From: Gymnopilus junonius
Taxonomy: Eukaryota > Basidiomycota > Agaricomycetes > Agaricales > Galerinaceae
Assembly (NCBI GenBank): GCA_015501075.1
Contig: JADNYJ010000291.1
Location: 1-41,432 of the forward strand
Length of the DNA stretch: 41,432 nucleotides
Direction: 5' to 3'
Of this stretch, positions 1-9,867 are shown in pieces. Both the position numbers and the translations under genes were made by a program. Position 1 is the first letter of the stretch. Every line of letters starts with the position of its first letter. The notes beneath the pieces are model-generated. The model worked only from the letters and a program-made list of their open reading frames with translations, was not told the DNA's origin and did no database searches.

Positions 1-1040
1 GAGAGTTTGAAATGAACTTGGAACTGCGGTGACACTGGGTGATGTTTTTGGCCACCAAGGAAGTCGAAGTATAGCTGTTTTAGAGCGCCCAAACCTTTCG
101 AGTCCATATGTAACTTATCGTCATCTTCATTTTCAAAATCCAAGCTTCCTTGGGCAATCCTTATTGCTCAAGTCACCCCGCACGGATGCGACGTAGTGTA
201 ATTATAATAATGACTTCGGCATCAGGAAAAGATCGAGTCTGAATTCCGGGTCATGTTTTCGGCCGGTTAGAATGTTCTACGTAGACGCCTTAGCATCAGC
301 AAGTCGGCCATTTACTTTTTAGCTTTTCCGCTTTTTTGGCCAATTCTTCGAAAATTTAGTACGTCGTATGATCAGTAATGGCAAATTTTTGCATTGATTC
401 GCATCCTGTGCCGCGATTCGTGATACAGAAAATCGATTTCGTGGTCCTCTTCAGCTCTGGCCTTCCTGAACATTTGATACAAAGTCTGCGCTTTTCGGCA
501 ATACGGGCCCGGATTCTGATGGCCAGCTTTTCGTCCCTTTTATTACCTTTTTTAGCTTGTACAAGCGAAAAAAAGCTAATGGCCGAAGTGCCGATGCTAA
601 GACAGGCTCAGATTATTGCACACATTTTAGTTTACATCTTTATACTCATTTTTCAAACCCAGCCCCACAAATATGCACCATTCTGTGATGAACAACACTC
701 AACGTTCTTTACTTGTGTTAAGGGACATGTATTCCAGTTTTGTTACGGCTACAATGACCAACTCGCTGGAAGCTGGACGGGGTTTGGCATTATGTGAACA
801 GCGGCGTACGCCTCAACTGTTAGCTCGAGTAGTAACTGAGGGTATACATGTCCCAGATGAGCTCGGGTACGCGAAGCATTAGGAGGACATGTATATCTGA
901 GAGGCGCAAATGCAACGCAAATGAGGACGTACAGAGGGCAGGACGAGGGTCTAGAACGTGATGTCATCAACCTGACACTTCGGGCAGGGCTCAGGCTTGC
1001 CGAGTTCCGGTTCCCTCGCTTTATGTATATTGCCGAACGA
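1..1040. other. No recognisable gene
   Basis: Short open frames occur on both strands, but none shows a recognisable domain, splice-linked continuation or codon pattern. The only structure seen is the short inverted repeat listed at 843-895. This is probably intergenic sequence upstream of the GFA gene. Confidence 0.5.
843..895. repeat. 11-bp perfect inverted repeat
   Basis: TATACATGTCC (843-853) is matched by its reverse complement at 885-895, with a 31-nt loop. It lies about 280 bp upstream of the GFA gene. It could be a protein-binding palindrome or chance. Confidence 0.35.
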
Positions 1041-1042
1041 CC

Positions 1043-1050
1043 TATAAATA
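1043..1050 (+). promoter_or_regulatory. TATA box of the GFA gene
   Basis: TATAAATA lies about 125 bp upstream of the chosen ATG (1174) and is followed by a pyrimidine-rich tract (CCGCTCTCCCC and similar). That is the usual arrangement of fungal core promoters and transcription starts. Confidence 0.5.
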
Positions 1051-1173
1051 ACCATAATCACCGCTCTCCCCACTATCAACTCTGCACTTTAACGTGGGGC
1101 TCGCTTGTCCTGTGTTCACCCCCTTAACCAGCTCTCGTGTAGAAAACCTTCTTTCACGCTTACACGCTCTGCC

Positions 1174-1753
1174 ATGTCGTCTCCTTCAAATAACCCCAAT
1201 AACGTGGAGAAAGTCCGGAACGGCTCGTGTCTCTGTGGGTCCGTGAAGTATACCGTGACTGGTGACCCTATCACCTTCAGAGTGTGCCATTGTCAAAACT
1301 GCAAGAAGGCGACGGGGTCTGCGTTTATGACGAATACATTTTTTAAGGAAGATGTGAGTTCCCACTTAGCTCGTATTATATCTTCATTCGCCTACGTTTA
1401 GGCTTCCAGAAAATATGCATAACGGAAGGGGAGGAAATGCTCACGATATACCCTGATCAAGCGACATGGAACGGCGCGACTTTAAATCGTTATTTTTGTT
1501 CTCATTGTGGATCGAATGTGTTTCTGAAGTCGACAGACAAAGCGGCTATTCAACACGGGATCCTCATTATAGCCTTGGGAACGCTGGATGATGAGGTTGA
1601 TTGGGGTGCGTTATGCTAATCCTCCATTGTTTTTCGTCTTGAAATGCTGATATAATCCGCTCTTCCTGTCCAGTTCCTAGAACTGAGCTATGGCCTGAAC
1701 TTCGACGGCACTTCGTGCATGGGATCGAAACGAAGAAAAAGGCGAAGTTATGA
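1174..1753 (+). CDS. GFA/CENP-V domain protein (glutathione-dependent formaldehyde-activating-like)
   Basis: Three exons, 1174-1353, 1410-1605 and 1674-1753, join in frame to a 151-aa protein. Zinc ligands of the GFA fold are visible: CLCGSVKY near residue 24, CHCQNC near 42, and FCSHCG later. The typical stretch before the last pair ([11 protein letters not shown]) and the family ending ([15 protein letters not shown]) are also present. Introns are 56 and 68 nt; the first must use the second AG (CCAG at 1408-1409), because the earlier TAG breaks the frame. Known family: small Mss4-like zinc proteins, some of which make S-hydroxymethylglutathione; most fungal members have no known substrate. 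Length fits the family, and no damage is seen. ATG 1174 was chosen because it follows the TATA/pyrimidine-rich region and reads directly into the domain. Confidence 0.88.
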
Positions 1754-2707
1754 TTTATTGATCGCTGAGCTCTATCCCTTATCCTCGTAACGCACCTCGA
1801 GAGAATAACTGAGCTACTCAAATGTAGATTGGATATCATCGGATATTGTTCCCAGAACTGTTGTAACGAGCCTTCGAATCTCTTTGGTTAACAACAGATG
1901 CGTCTCATCCAAACTGATGATGGTAATGAGTTAGGTCGAAACGATATTACAATCAAGGAAGTGGCGTCCTTCAAGACACATGAAAATCGTATGCTAGGAT
2001 CGCTTCCTTGGCTTGCTTATACGCCACGGTTTTCTTCTATCATTTTGAAATCGGCTTTCTTTGAACCTCCCTCATTGCTGAACGTCGTAACTAGGAATCT
2101 CTCGTGGCTTTTCCGGTTTCATAATTATAATGCACATTAACGCCTTCTTGGGAGGTGGTGAGCACTTCATTTCAAGGAGCAAGGCTGGTGTAGTCTTGGT
2201 ATAGCTTTGACCTTTGTCACACGTACCATATAGCACTACCTTGCTAAGGATTCTAACATTATGTCAAATTTTGATGGGTGGCACTGTTGATTTATGGTGT
2301 GCGCTAAGTATCTATCTGGTCTGGGCGGGGTAAACCCATATCCCAGTTAACTTGAAGCTTCTGCTCTTCGTCATCGACTATCTTTTTATTGGAAGTAGAA
2401 TGCATAGCGTTTACAATAATTTCTCAGTAATTAGAAAGCTTATTGAATGCACACAAGCGCTTGCAACGCCTTTTTCTTTGTGTGTGACGTAAACAATGGA
2501 CAATTGATCGTCGCATGCTGTGGCACACAGTGGCAATGCCTATCTCATTGTTTCCGAATCTCTCAGTTTCACTACTACAATCACCCTCAGACAACCGCAA
2601 GTCTAAAGCTCTCTTGCTATAACCACATTCTCTCAACAGCGTCAATTAGCGCATAAGCCATTCCTGAGAACTCCCCTACTACTATTACCACGACAACAAC
2701 ATTTCAG
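1754..2707. other. Spacer with no recognised gene
   Basis: One open frame of 80 codons (1898-2140, +) has an ordinary amino-acid composition but no motif I recognise and no clear splice partner. The rest shows nothing. 2690-2707 is AC-rich, just before the next gene. Confidence 0.4.
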
Positions 2708-3418
2708 ATGAGGTTCAACTACCCAAACGAGAACTTTGTTCAATATGTCGATGAGCTGGCGATGCAGTTGGGCCTTTCGATCTTGTATCTCGATATCGTT
2801 TACTGCGATCCCAGCCTCGAAAGCATCTATCACGCGGGACGTGAGATTTGGCGTTTGGCGCCGGTTATCAGCACCCTCATGTTCTTCAAAAGTGAAGGCT
2901 ACTTTATGGAATATGATCAAATGACCATCGACACTGTGCAATTCTCAGAGGAGTTCCTACGGTATGGCGATATTATTCCTCCTGAGTAATCTAGGTGTTC
3001 TGAAATCAAGCATCTCAGCCTTCTGGAGCGATACAGATCGTTAACCAGCACACAGAAGTTAAACTTCTACAATGTTTCCTCCTGTGAGAGGGAGTTTGAG
3101 GCGTGTAGAAAACTTGCCCTAAATTTGATGCAACGGATAGACAAAATGCTGGTAAGTCTTCTAATCAACCTGTAGTTCATAGTCAAGTCGAAGTAATCCT
3201 CTGATCTACAGATGTTTCAGCGATCTATTTTGCTGAACGACAGAATAACCTCGTTCTCGAAGTCGGAGGTCATCATGAAACTCAAAAGATGGTATTCCTT
3301 CACTCCTCCACCGAAAGATCGCATCGAAAACATGATCGCGATCGTTAATGAGCCACGTTGGTGCTGGCCACAATCCTCCATGCTCAATCACAGTAGATTG
3401 GAAAATACCTTCGCATAG
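2708..3418 (+). CDS. Unrecognised basidiomycete protein (one doubtful junction)
   Basis: I do not recognise the family. The segments 2708-2985, 3019-3151 and 3212-3418 all lie in one frame and give about 205 aa. The 60-nt intron 3152-3211 has a good GTAAGT donor and CTACAG acceptor. The first junction is odd: the frame meets TAA at 2987-2989, and only a 33-nt intron (2986-3018, GTAATC...CTCAG) removes it. That is shorter than usual fungal introns, so the gene may instead carry a nonsense mutation. The protein is acidic at the N-terminus and basic in the second half (repeated Lys/Arg/Glu, KMLMFQRS, KLKRWYSF). No signal peptide or membrane segment is evident. The consistent frame across the real intron supports a genuine gene. 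Confidence 0.5.
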
Positions 3419-5541
3419 ATAAGATTTTTCGTCCGGTATTATTGTATTGAACTTTAACTCGTGTACTCATTGGAACTACTAATTGACTGTACTAACTAAC
3501 TACTATACATCCTTGTACTTTATATCATGTATAAAAGTGTAATTCTGCTGCCCTGATTGTTCGCAATAAACGTAATTCATAGAGAGCATGAGTCCAGTTG
3601 TCAGAACCTGAATGGTAAGTTGAGGAACAAATGTCCGAGAGAAGTAGTTTATCTAAGGTTCCACCTCATTAATCTGTGAATTCCTTCAAATCTTCCCCGT
3701 TCGGAATACAAAGTATGTCGGAAGATCCGTTTGAAATCATGCTTCAAAAACTGGCTGTGCTGAAGCTGACGGCATTAAGTACTTATGTATTCAGCATCGG
3801 GGGCTCGCCATGGCGCGGGGCCAAGTTCGATATTACCCCAAGGTCAGGGAACATTCTGTCGAAGATTGAGACTCATTTCTTGTCACAGATTTGCAGAACG
3901 CGACGTTCATTGCAGAGCCAAGGGCCTGAATTCCAATCCGACGTGACAATAGGTCACCTTTTGAGATGAGCACATGCAAGTGATCCCGCGTGTTACACTG
4001 CAGCTCCCGTCTTCCGAGTCTTGGTCTCGTCCATCATGTCCTGAGCCTTTATTCCATGCCCTGAGTTTCCTTCGACAATGCTTAATATTTCCACTCCCTT
4101 TTTTTTCTTCAGGGATTCAGGATATTCTTTGTGCTGGTCATACGACAGATGCTGTCTGATGGCCCAAGACTCAAAAATCTGCCACAGGAACAATTTTGGA
4201 AAGTCGGACAGTTCACACAGGCACGTACGTAAGGTTTTCAAGTAAATTTTTACTGTGTTAACATTGAGCATTGATATTTATCACCCAAGGATCGCCCTCG
4301 TCTTACCACATTGCTCCCGTCCGAGAGATCACTGTTGAGGAACCCGTAGCCTGTACATCCTTATCGATGATCGATCTACTGGTGCCAAGGGTATGTTTCC
4401 TTGTTCTTTCCTGCGGAAAACACTTATTCAACTTATCGCAGTCTCAATGCCACAAGGTACCTCCTGCATACTGTTCATTTCTAAGGTAATTGTCTTTCGC
4501 CAGGCATTGCAATTGTTGGGTAGACCGAGTTGGTCGCACTCCCTGTAGGTGAGCAATATAGGCATTCAAATCTCATGTTTATGGAGTACTCATATTGTTG
4601 AAAGCTTTAAGGCAGTTTTATATGCATCACTGCTCTTCTTCCCCTCGTTATTATGTTCTAGAACCGGTCGACTGCTGATATCTTTTAGCAATATATTCAT
4701 GGACTTGTACCCTTCAAATTCGCTTGTCAATCCCTCCTTTTTGTCTTCTCCGCTGCAAGGCGTGAGGATCTTTTCCAGGTGCGCCATGTTTCACATATTT
4801 CCCTATTAACGTGCTTACCACAAATTGATTGCAGCTACGTTTCCTCGAGCCGCTTTGTATGAGCTTTATCTTGCACTGTTGGGTTTTCCCGTGCCTTTTC
4901 TCTCTCACCATCGCTTCCTTCAAACTTCTGCCGCTACTTTATCACTTCTTTCACCATCTGGCCTTTGCTATCGCTCTTCGCCGCCTGGCTGTATATGATG
5001 ACGAACGTAACCAGATCTAGCTTTGGTCTGGTTTAGTATTTGTCGTCAATTCATATATGCAGACGGATGGAGGAGGGGTGGTTGCATCATTGGCAGGTTG
5101 AGGTGATTGGTACATTGTTCCTTCAGCGACCTATTTTTTATTCTCCATTAGCTGCTGCATGTTCATGCTCTTCATCATTTTTACTGTTTACTGCAGACGA
5201 CGATGGTTTTTCTTTCCTGTTTAATCTGCTATACCTCTACCTTACGTTCATTGAAGAACATAGGTTGTACAGGAGGACTGCACCTCTCTACCCCAAAACG
5301 AAAGCCTTTTCCAAGTTGCACGTATTACTATTAGGCCAGTCGTTGCACCATCCCTTCTCTTATTATCCCAGCGAACTATTGTCCTCTTGTATAATCTCAT
5401 TCCTTGTCTTTCTTTCCTATTCAAAAAAATAACAATCTTTTGTTCTGTTACAATTTCCTTATCCCCCGGAAAGGCATTTACGATGTTATTCAAGATGTTC
5501 TAGATGATATAATATGCCTATAAAATAAAGTAGATAGTAAT
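3419..5541. other. Long spacer, pyrimidine-rich on +
   Basis: About 2.1 kb. Several frames of 60-130 codons exist (for example 5040-5432, +), but they are rich in Ser/Leu/Phe because the + strand is CT-rich from about 4830 to 5460. None shows a domain or plausible splicing. A decayed gene cannot be excluded. Confidence 0.4.
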
Positions 5542-6673
5542 CTAGTCGGCGAAATCTTTCAAATCGTCCCAGTTAGGAAGGCCAAAATGGCTTGGGAGAT
5601 TTGTCCAAATTCGGGAATGAGCTGCGTTGAAAGCGATGTTAGCTGCCGCAGTGCAATTCATACAGAGCCCTCGCGCGTATGAGTTATCCCATGGAGCAAG
5701 GGTCGTTGCTATGTGCACAGAGATTCTGAAATCAGCGAACATTTTCTTGAAAAGGTTTGCCCGACTCTCCCTGCATGCAGACGCGGATTGGCATTCTGTA
5801 CAGGGAATAGTATGGGTAGTATGTAGTATCCAATTAAATAACCGCGGATGAAATTCAGCGGCCATAGTATCGCGGGCCCGAAGCAGGGTAAGCTTGATCG
5901 AATTGTCCAACTGGGCATGCGTTCCATCCTTTCGAGTCCGTCCACAAACGATGTCATCCTGCGATTCCATTTCTGTCAGTACTCGGGCTGAGGTTAGTGA
6001 GTGGATAGACTTGCCAGGGTCAAATACAGGAGGCCTAGCAAGTAGGCAGTTGGAAGGACGGTTCTAATTTTGAGCTCTTCACTTATGTTGAGTATATCAA
6101 TCACCCGTTCGGAATACCAATCTTTTAACTCTTTTTTGGCTTCTTCTTTTTCGGCCGGATGGAATGTAGCGTCCCAAACAGATTCAGTGAGAGCAAAGTT
6201 GTATTTTAGATTGGCCATACATCGGTCGAGAGCCGCCTTGACAAAATACTTGTTTCCAAGGCGTAGAATTGAGACGAAGTACTGGATAGGCAAATTGTCG
6301 AGTTCGTGATACTTTCTATATGGCGAGGTTGAGATGAGGCACAGAAATACCAAGGCGTAGAAAACAGGAAAATGAGAATTTTGACGTACGTCAACCCCTC
6401 GTAGATATATGAAAGTAGACCTTCCCAGTCTTCAGCCTTGTCAGGAAATTGAACGATAACACATCCTTCTACCAAGGGTTGATCCTTCGGCTGAGGGACT
6501 GTGAAAAGGCCCTCTAAAATTTCCGAGTGCTTAGAGAGGATGGCCCGATGGACCCGAAATTGAGTGTTCTCAACCTGGAGAACTATACTGCCGTCGTCGA
6601 ACCAGATAGGGGAGCGAACGACCTTCGACGGCTCTGCTAGGCTTGTTACGATGCTTTTACGTAAGTAAAACAT
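5542..6673 (-). CDS. BTB/POZ domain protein
   Basis: Three exons on the minus strand (6673-6390, 6315-6015, 5958-5542) give 333 aa. The N-terminal BTB/POZ fold carries the signature of the large Agaricomycete family: SPIWFDDGSIVLQVENTQFR, then VHRAILSKHSEILEGLF (about residues 21-60), and later DWEGLLSYIYEGLT. Exon 2 supplies the helical part (YFVSILRLGNKYFVKAALDR). The C-terminal third contains clustered Cys (CTECQSASACRE), as usual in this family. Intron 1 is 74 nt, GTACGT donor. Intron 2 (5959-6014) keeps the frame only with a GC-AG pair (GCAAGT donor). BTB domains mediate dimerisation and often recruit Cullin-3; the role of these fungal members is unknown. The start is the first ATG of the exon; an extra upstream exon is possible. 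Confidence 0.82.
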
Positions 6674-6729
6674 CGTTCTTTTAGAGGACGTTCTTGTAAC
6701 GCTCTGTGATCCTGCAGCATCTCAACATG

Positions 6730-6815
6730 TCTGCAATCAGGACAATGGCGTGCTTGTTCGGCTTGGTCCGGCTCTGCAGTCAAGCCGATGGCGTGCTTGT
6801 CCGGCTTTATCCGGC
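6730..6815. repeat. Imperfect tandem duplication of a 43-bp unit
   Basis: Units 6730-6772 and 6773-6815 both run TCTGCA..TCA.G....ATGGCGTGCTTGT.CGGCTT..TCCGGC and differ at about seven positions. The unit contains repeated CGGCTT/CCGGC blocks. No function is evident. Confidence 0.7.
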
Positions 6816-7049
6816 ATATTCTTCTGCCATGTTGTCTTTTTCTTCAACAAACCATTGGTTCTTGTCATGTCAGTATTCTGTGTTTGTTGTTAAATTTCAC
6901 TGCTGTGAAACTTATTTTGTATGTATAAATATTAATAGGCTTGTTTGGTGGAAATATCTTTTTGTAAGATGGCTGTGAATGGAGCCCTAGTGTAAGGTGG
7001 TTATATTTAGATTCAGATTATTTTTAAATGTTGCATCTTGTCCGCTGAT

Positions 7050-7075
7050 ATAAGCGGCGTCCCTCCGCCGCTTAT
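7050..7075. repeat. Perfect 10-bp stem hairpin, copy A
   Basis: ATAAGCGGCG (7050-7059) pairs with CGCCGCTTAT (7066-7075) across a 6-nt loop TCCCTC. A related hairpin lies at 7971-8006. Both sit 40-45 bp downstream of an ATATTTAGATT box, which suggests two diverged copies of one repeat family. Confidence 0.65.
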
Positions 7076-7107
7076 GTAATATAATAAGTTACCAGGGCTG
7101 CTGGACC

Positions 7108-7696
7108 TAGTGTTTGAAAGTCCAGTCCAGTATGGTTTTTGGGTGCCCAAGGACCCTAACCGAGACCGAGACCAGTTAGGTAAAATTAGAAATGTCTAAA
7201 TAACTGGACTGGACTGCAACTAACTGGTCTTGATCAGTCTTGTGCAGTTATTTGCAGTTATATAACTGGTTTTAACTGGTTACAGTTATGACCAGTTTTT
7301 TTTGGCATAAATAATTGTCTCATAGCGTAAACTAAATGAATCACAATTTTTGCGGTCAAAATGAGCCCAAGAACATCACAAATGGTTGAGAAATGATAAA
7401 ATTAGAGCAGATTCAATGATTTTTGCGAGTATTGCTATAACTTTTTTGATTCTCAACCGAATTTTACGTTTTTTGGGTCGTTCAAAAGATATAATATGTG
7501 GGTATAATCGTGCAAAATTTCAGAATTTTATGACCAGTTTAAGTGGTTACAAAAATTCTAAAATCCAGACTAACTGCTAACTGGATGGACTGCACTTTAC
7601 AGTTACAATGGTTAGTATATTTTGCAGTTAGCATTGATTAAAGTCTGGTTTGGTCTCGGTTAATTTCCAGTTAATTAACAGGACTTCCAAACACTA
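7108..7696. mobile_element. Non-autonomous hAT-type element (MITE), 589 bp
   Basis: The left end TAGTGTTTGAAAGTCCAGT and the reverse complement of the right end TAGTGTTTGGAAGTCCTGT agree at 17 of 19 positions. The element is flanked by a perfect 8-bp direct repeat GCTGGACC (7100-7107 and 7697-7704), the duplication length of the hAT superfamily. Inside are many subterminal copies of AACTGG/CAGTTA in both orientations (7190-7310 and 7590-7680), a hallmark of hAT transposase binding. There is no transposase; the 64-codon frame inside shows no motif. It must have been mobilised in trans. The intact duplication implies it has not excised. Confidence 0.85.
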
Positions 7697-7704
7697 GCTG
7701 GACC

Positions 7705-9867
7705 CTTCAAGCTCTGGCACCTATTTATTTGATAGTTTTAGTACAGCTGCACCATTGTACCCTGAATCTCTTATCTTATGTATATACATGAACAACTATA
7801 TCAATATCTGCATCAAAGGACTTGACAATACTGTCATGAAAACCTTTATCCTAATGCATTCTCATCATCAGATTATTGAACCAGAGTCTGTTAAGAAATT
7901 GAGTAGTGTGTGGCAAAATGCAGCTATATTTAGATTTGACTTATTATTAGTATCCAGAGCTGGGTGTGTGATTATATCAGCAGCGTTCCTCCGCTGCTTA
8001 TATAATCTAATATCTGTGCCAAGGTACTATCAGATTCGCTGTTCAAGGTGTGTTCTATTTTATTCTGAAGGGCATATATTTAAATTTTACCTATCATCAT
8101 ATATAGGTGGTCTGATACTATTATATGCATTCTAATACTATTTGCGAAGCAGGAAAAGCATCGTCCTGCCATGCGAAGCAGTGGCCCATTAAAACAAGTT
8201 GTGGTAGGTGGATATCCCGGAACTTCATTATTTATTTCTGAATCTTGTCCAGCTGAAGGCATGAGGTGGGCTGGGGGATTTAGTGGACAAGAGAAGAGGG
8301 GCGTAGGATGACTTGAAATTTTTGAAATTTAAACAATGAGTCGAGCGACCTCCCAAAATTTATTCCCTTGGGTGCGTTGGGTGGCACGTGAGTGCCATGT
8401 GGGTGGCCTTGGGCCTGCGCGTGTCCCCAACATTGTTTACCGACTTCTTTATCAGTAGAACACATTTATAGGTGGGGATTATCTGTTTCTCCAACCCTTT
8501 TATCCTGTACTTCAACCAAGTCATCACCAGGATCACCTTTCAGCACGGTACGCAACTCCTTGTGTGCTATCTAGGCCAACAATTTCTCCAGTTCAAGAGG
8601 CATCGACTACCATCTAGAGTACGTTTCTTCTATGTTCTTTTCAAAGGACCTTATTTAATTTCCTCTATATTTGCAGAGCTCTGGAAAACGTGGGCCATTT
8701 GGGGCGTGTACCCACACCGCGATTCTCTTTCCAAGGGTTTCATTCTGGTCTTCTGGCCCAGCATACTACAATATATGCGCCTCTGCTCGCATCTAAATAA
8801 CAGTGCAGTTAATTTGTTCATTGTCTGCATTGTTCTTTCCATCGTTGACACGGTGTAGAAGGTCCAAACAGTCGACTGTTCTTTGAATTTGACGTTGGGT
8901 TTTATGGGTCAATCTGTACGCCTCTATTTCTTGCTTGCAATTTCGAGTGAATGGTGAATCCTTTTATCCAGATTCTGCTCCAAAGAATGGCAATAAAGAA
9001 CTCTATACCTGCTTCTCATTTTGCCAAATATCGTCATGATCGTGAGATGTTAAAGTTTGCTACGTCCTGAGGCGAGAAGTATACGCATATATGAAGTCTT
9101 TCTGGTTCAAATATCTATTTAGATATGCTCTATGGTTTCTCAGGTGCGTCCCACGTTGTTTATGACTTTTCATTCCATCCTTTCCTTTCACTACGTCTTT
9201 TCTGTGTCTCTGACATCGTTACTCCGCAGATGTGACTACTTCTATTTTTTTTTTCCGGCGGCGACTGCTTGTCCTTTCGGTTGAAGGCTCGTTCTCTTCC
9301 TAAAACTGGTCGCTTTGTTGTGGCATATGTGGCAGTCTCTGGGCGGCAGCTTGCGCTGCAACTTTCGCTGACCTTTCAGGGTTGCACAATAAGGAATGTA
9401 CATGCCCTGTCGATTCATATATTATCGGCCAGCTAACTTATCCCACCGTTAGGGAACCCTCGAGAGTCGACAACAACTTCAAAAACTTTTCCTACAACGT
9501 CGTTGTTTCCATCTTGGTTGCGTCGGCGACAGCCTCTGGCGCGGTTACTCAATTGGTATACGAAACTGCGTAATCATTCTGCGTAATCAGTATTTCAAGC
9601 CGCGTGGGCGTGGGAATCCGACTTGACATGTCCTGCCAAGAAAGAAAACAATGACGTTGGGGGTTCCTGTCATTCGATTTATCTTCTGCCCACCTCCGTC
9701 CACGTTTTCATTCCCTGATCTATTTCTATTTCGATTCCAGGTTTCTCCTAGATCCGTCCGCCTCAGCGAGTCTTAAACAGTTCTCCAGCTATGATATTCC
9801 TGATCTCAATCTTTGCTCCTTATCGTGAATACCATACCCAACGCCATTCAGCGATTTCAAGGGCAAC
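7705..9867. other. Spacer with no recognised gene
   Basis: 7705-8270 is AT-rich and includes hairpin copy B. A 128-codon frame at 8472-8858 (+) is hydrophobic (Phe/Leu/Ile-rich) without a known motif. 9100-9570 is CT-rich with short frames only. 9650-9867 should contain the P450 promoter; I see no clear TATA box. Confidence 0.4.
7971..8006. repeat. 15-bp stem hairpin, copy B
   Basis: Arms 7971-7985 and 7992-8006 pair with one mismatch around a 6-nt loop TTCCTC. The core CAGCG-TTCCTC-CGCTG parallels GGCG-TCCCTC-CGCC of the hairpin at 7050-7075, and both are flanked by AT-rich TATATAAT stems. Confidence 0.6.

Larger units (their letters stand above)
6674..7099. other. Spacer upstream of the BTB gene
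   Basis: Holds the 43-bp tandem repeat (6730-6815) and one strong hairpin (7050-7075), both listed separately. The remainder is AT-rich. No gene is seen. Confidence 0.5.

Noticed and set aside
8472..8858. 128-codon + frame as a membrane protein
   Set aside because: Hydrophobicity follows from TTC/CTT-rich DNA; no motif, no promoter, no splice partner.
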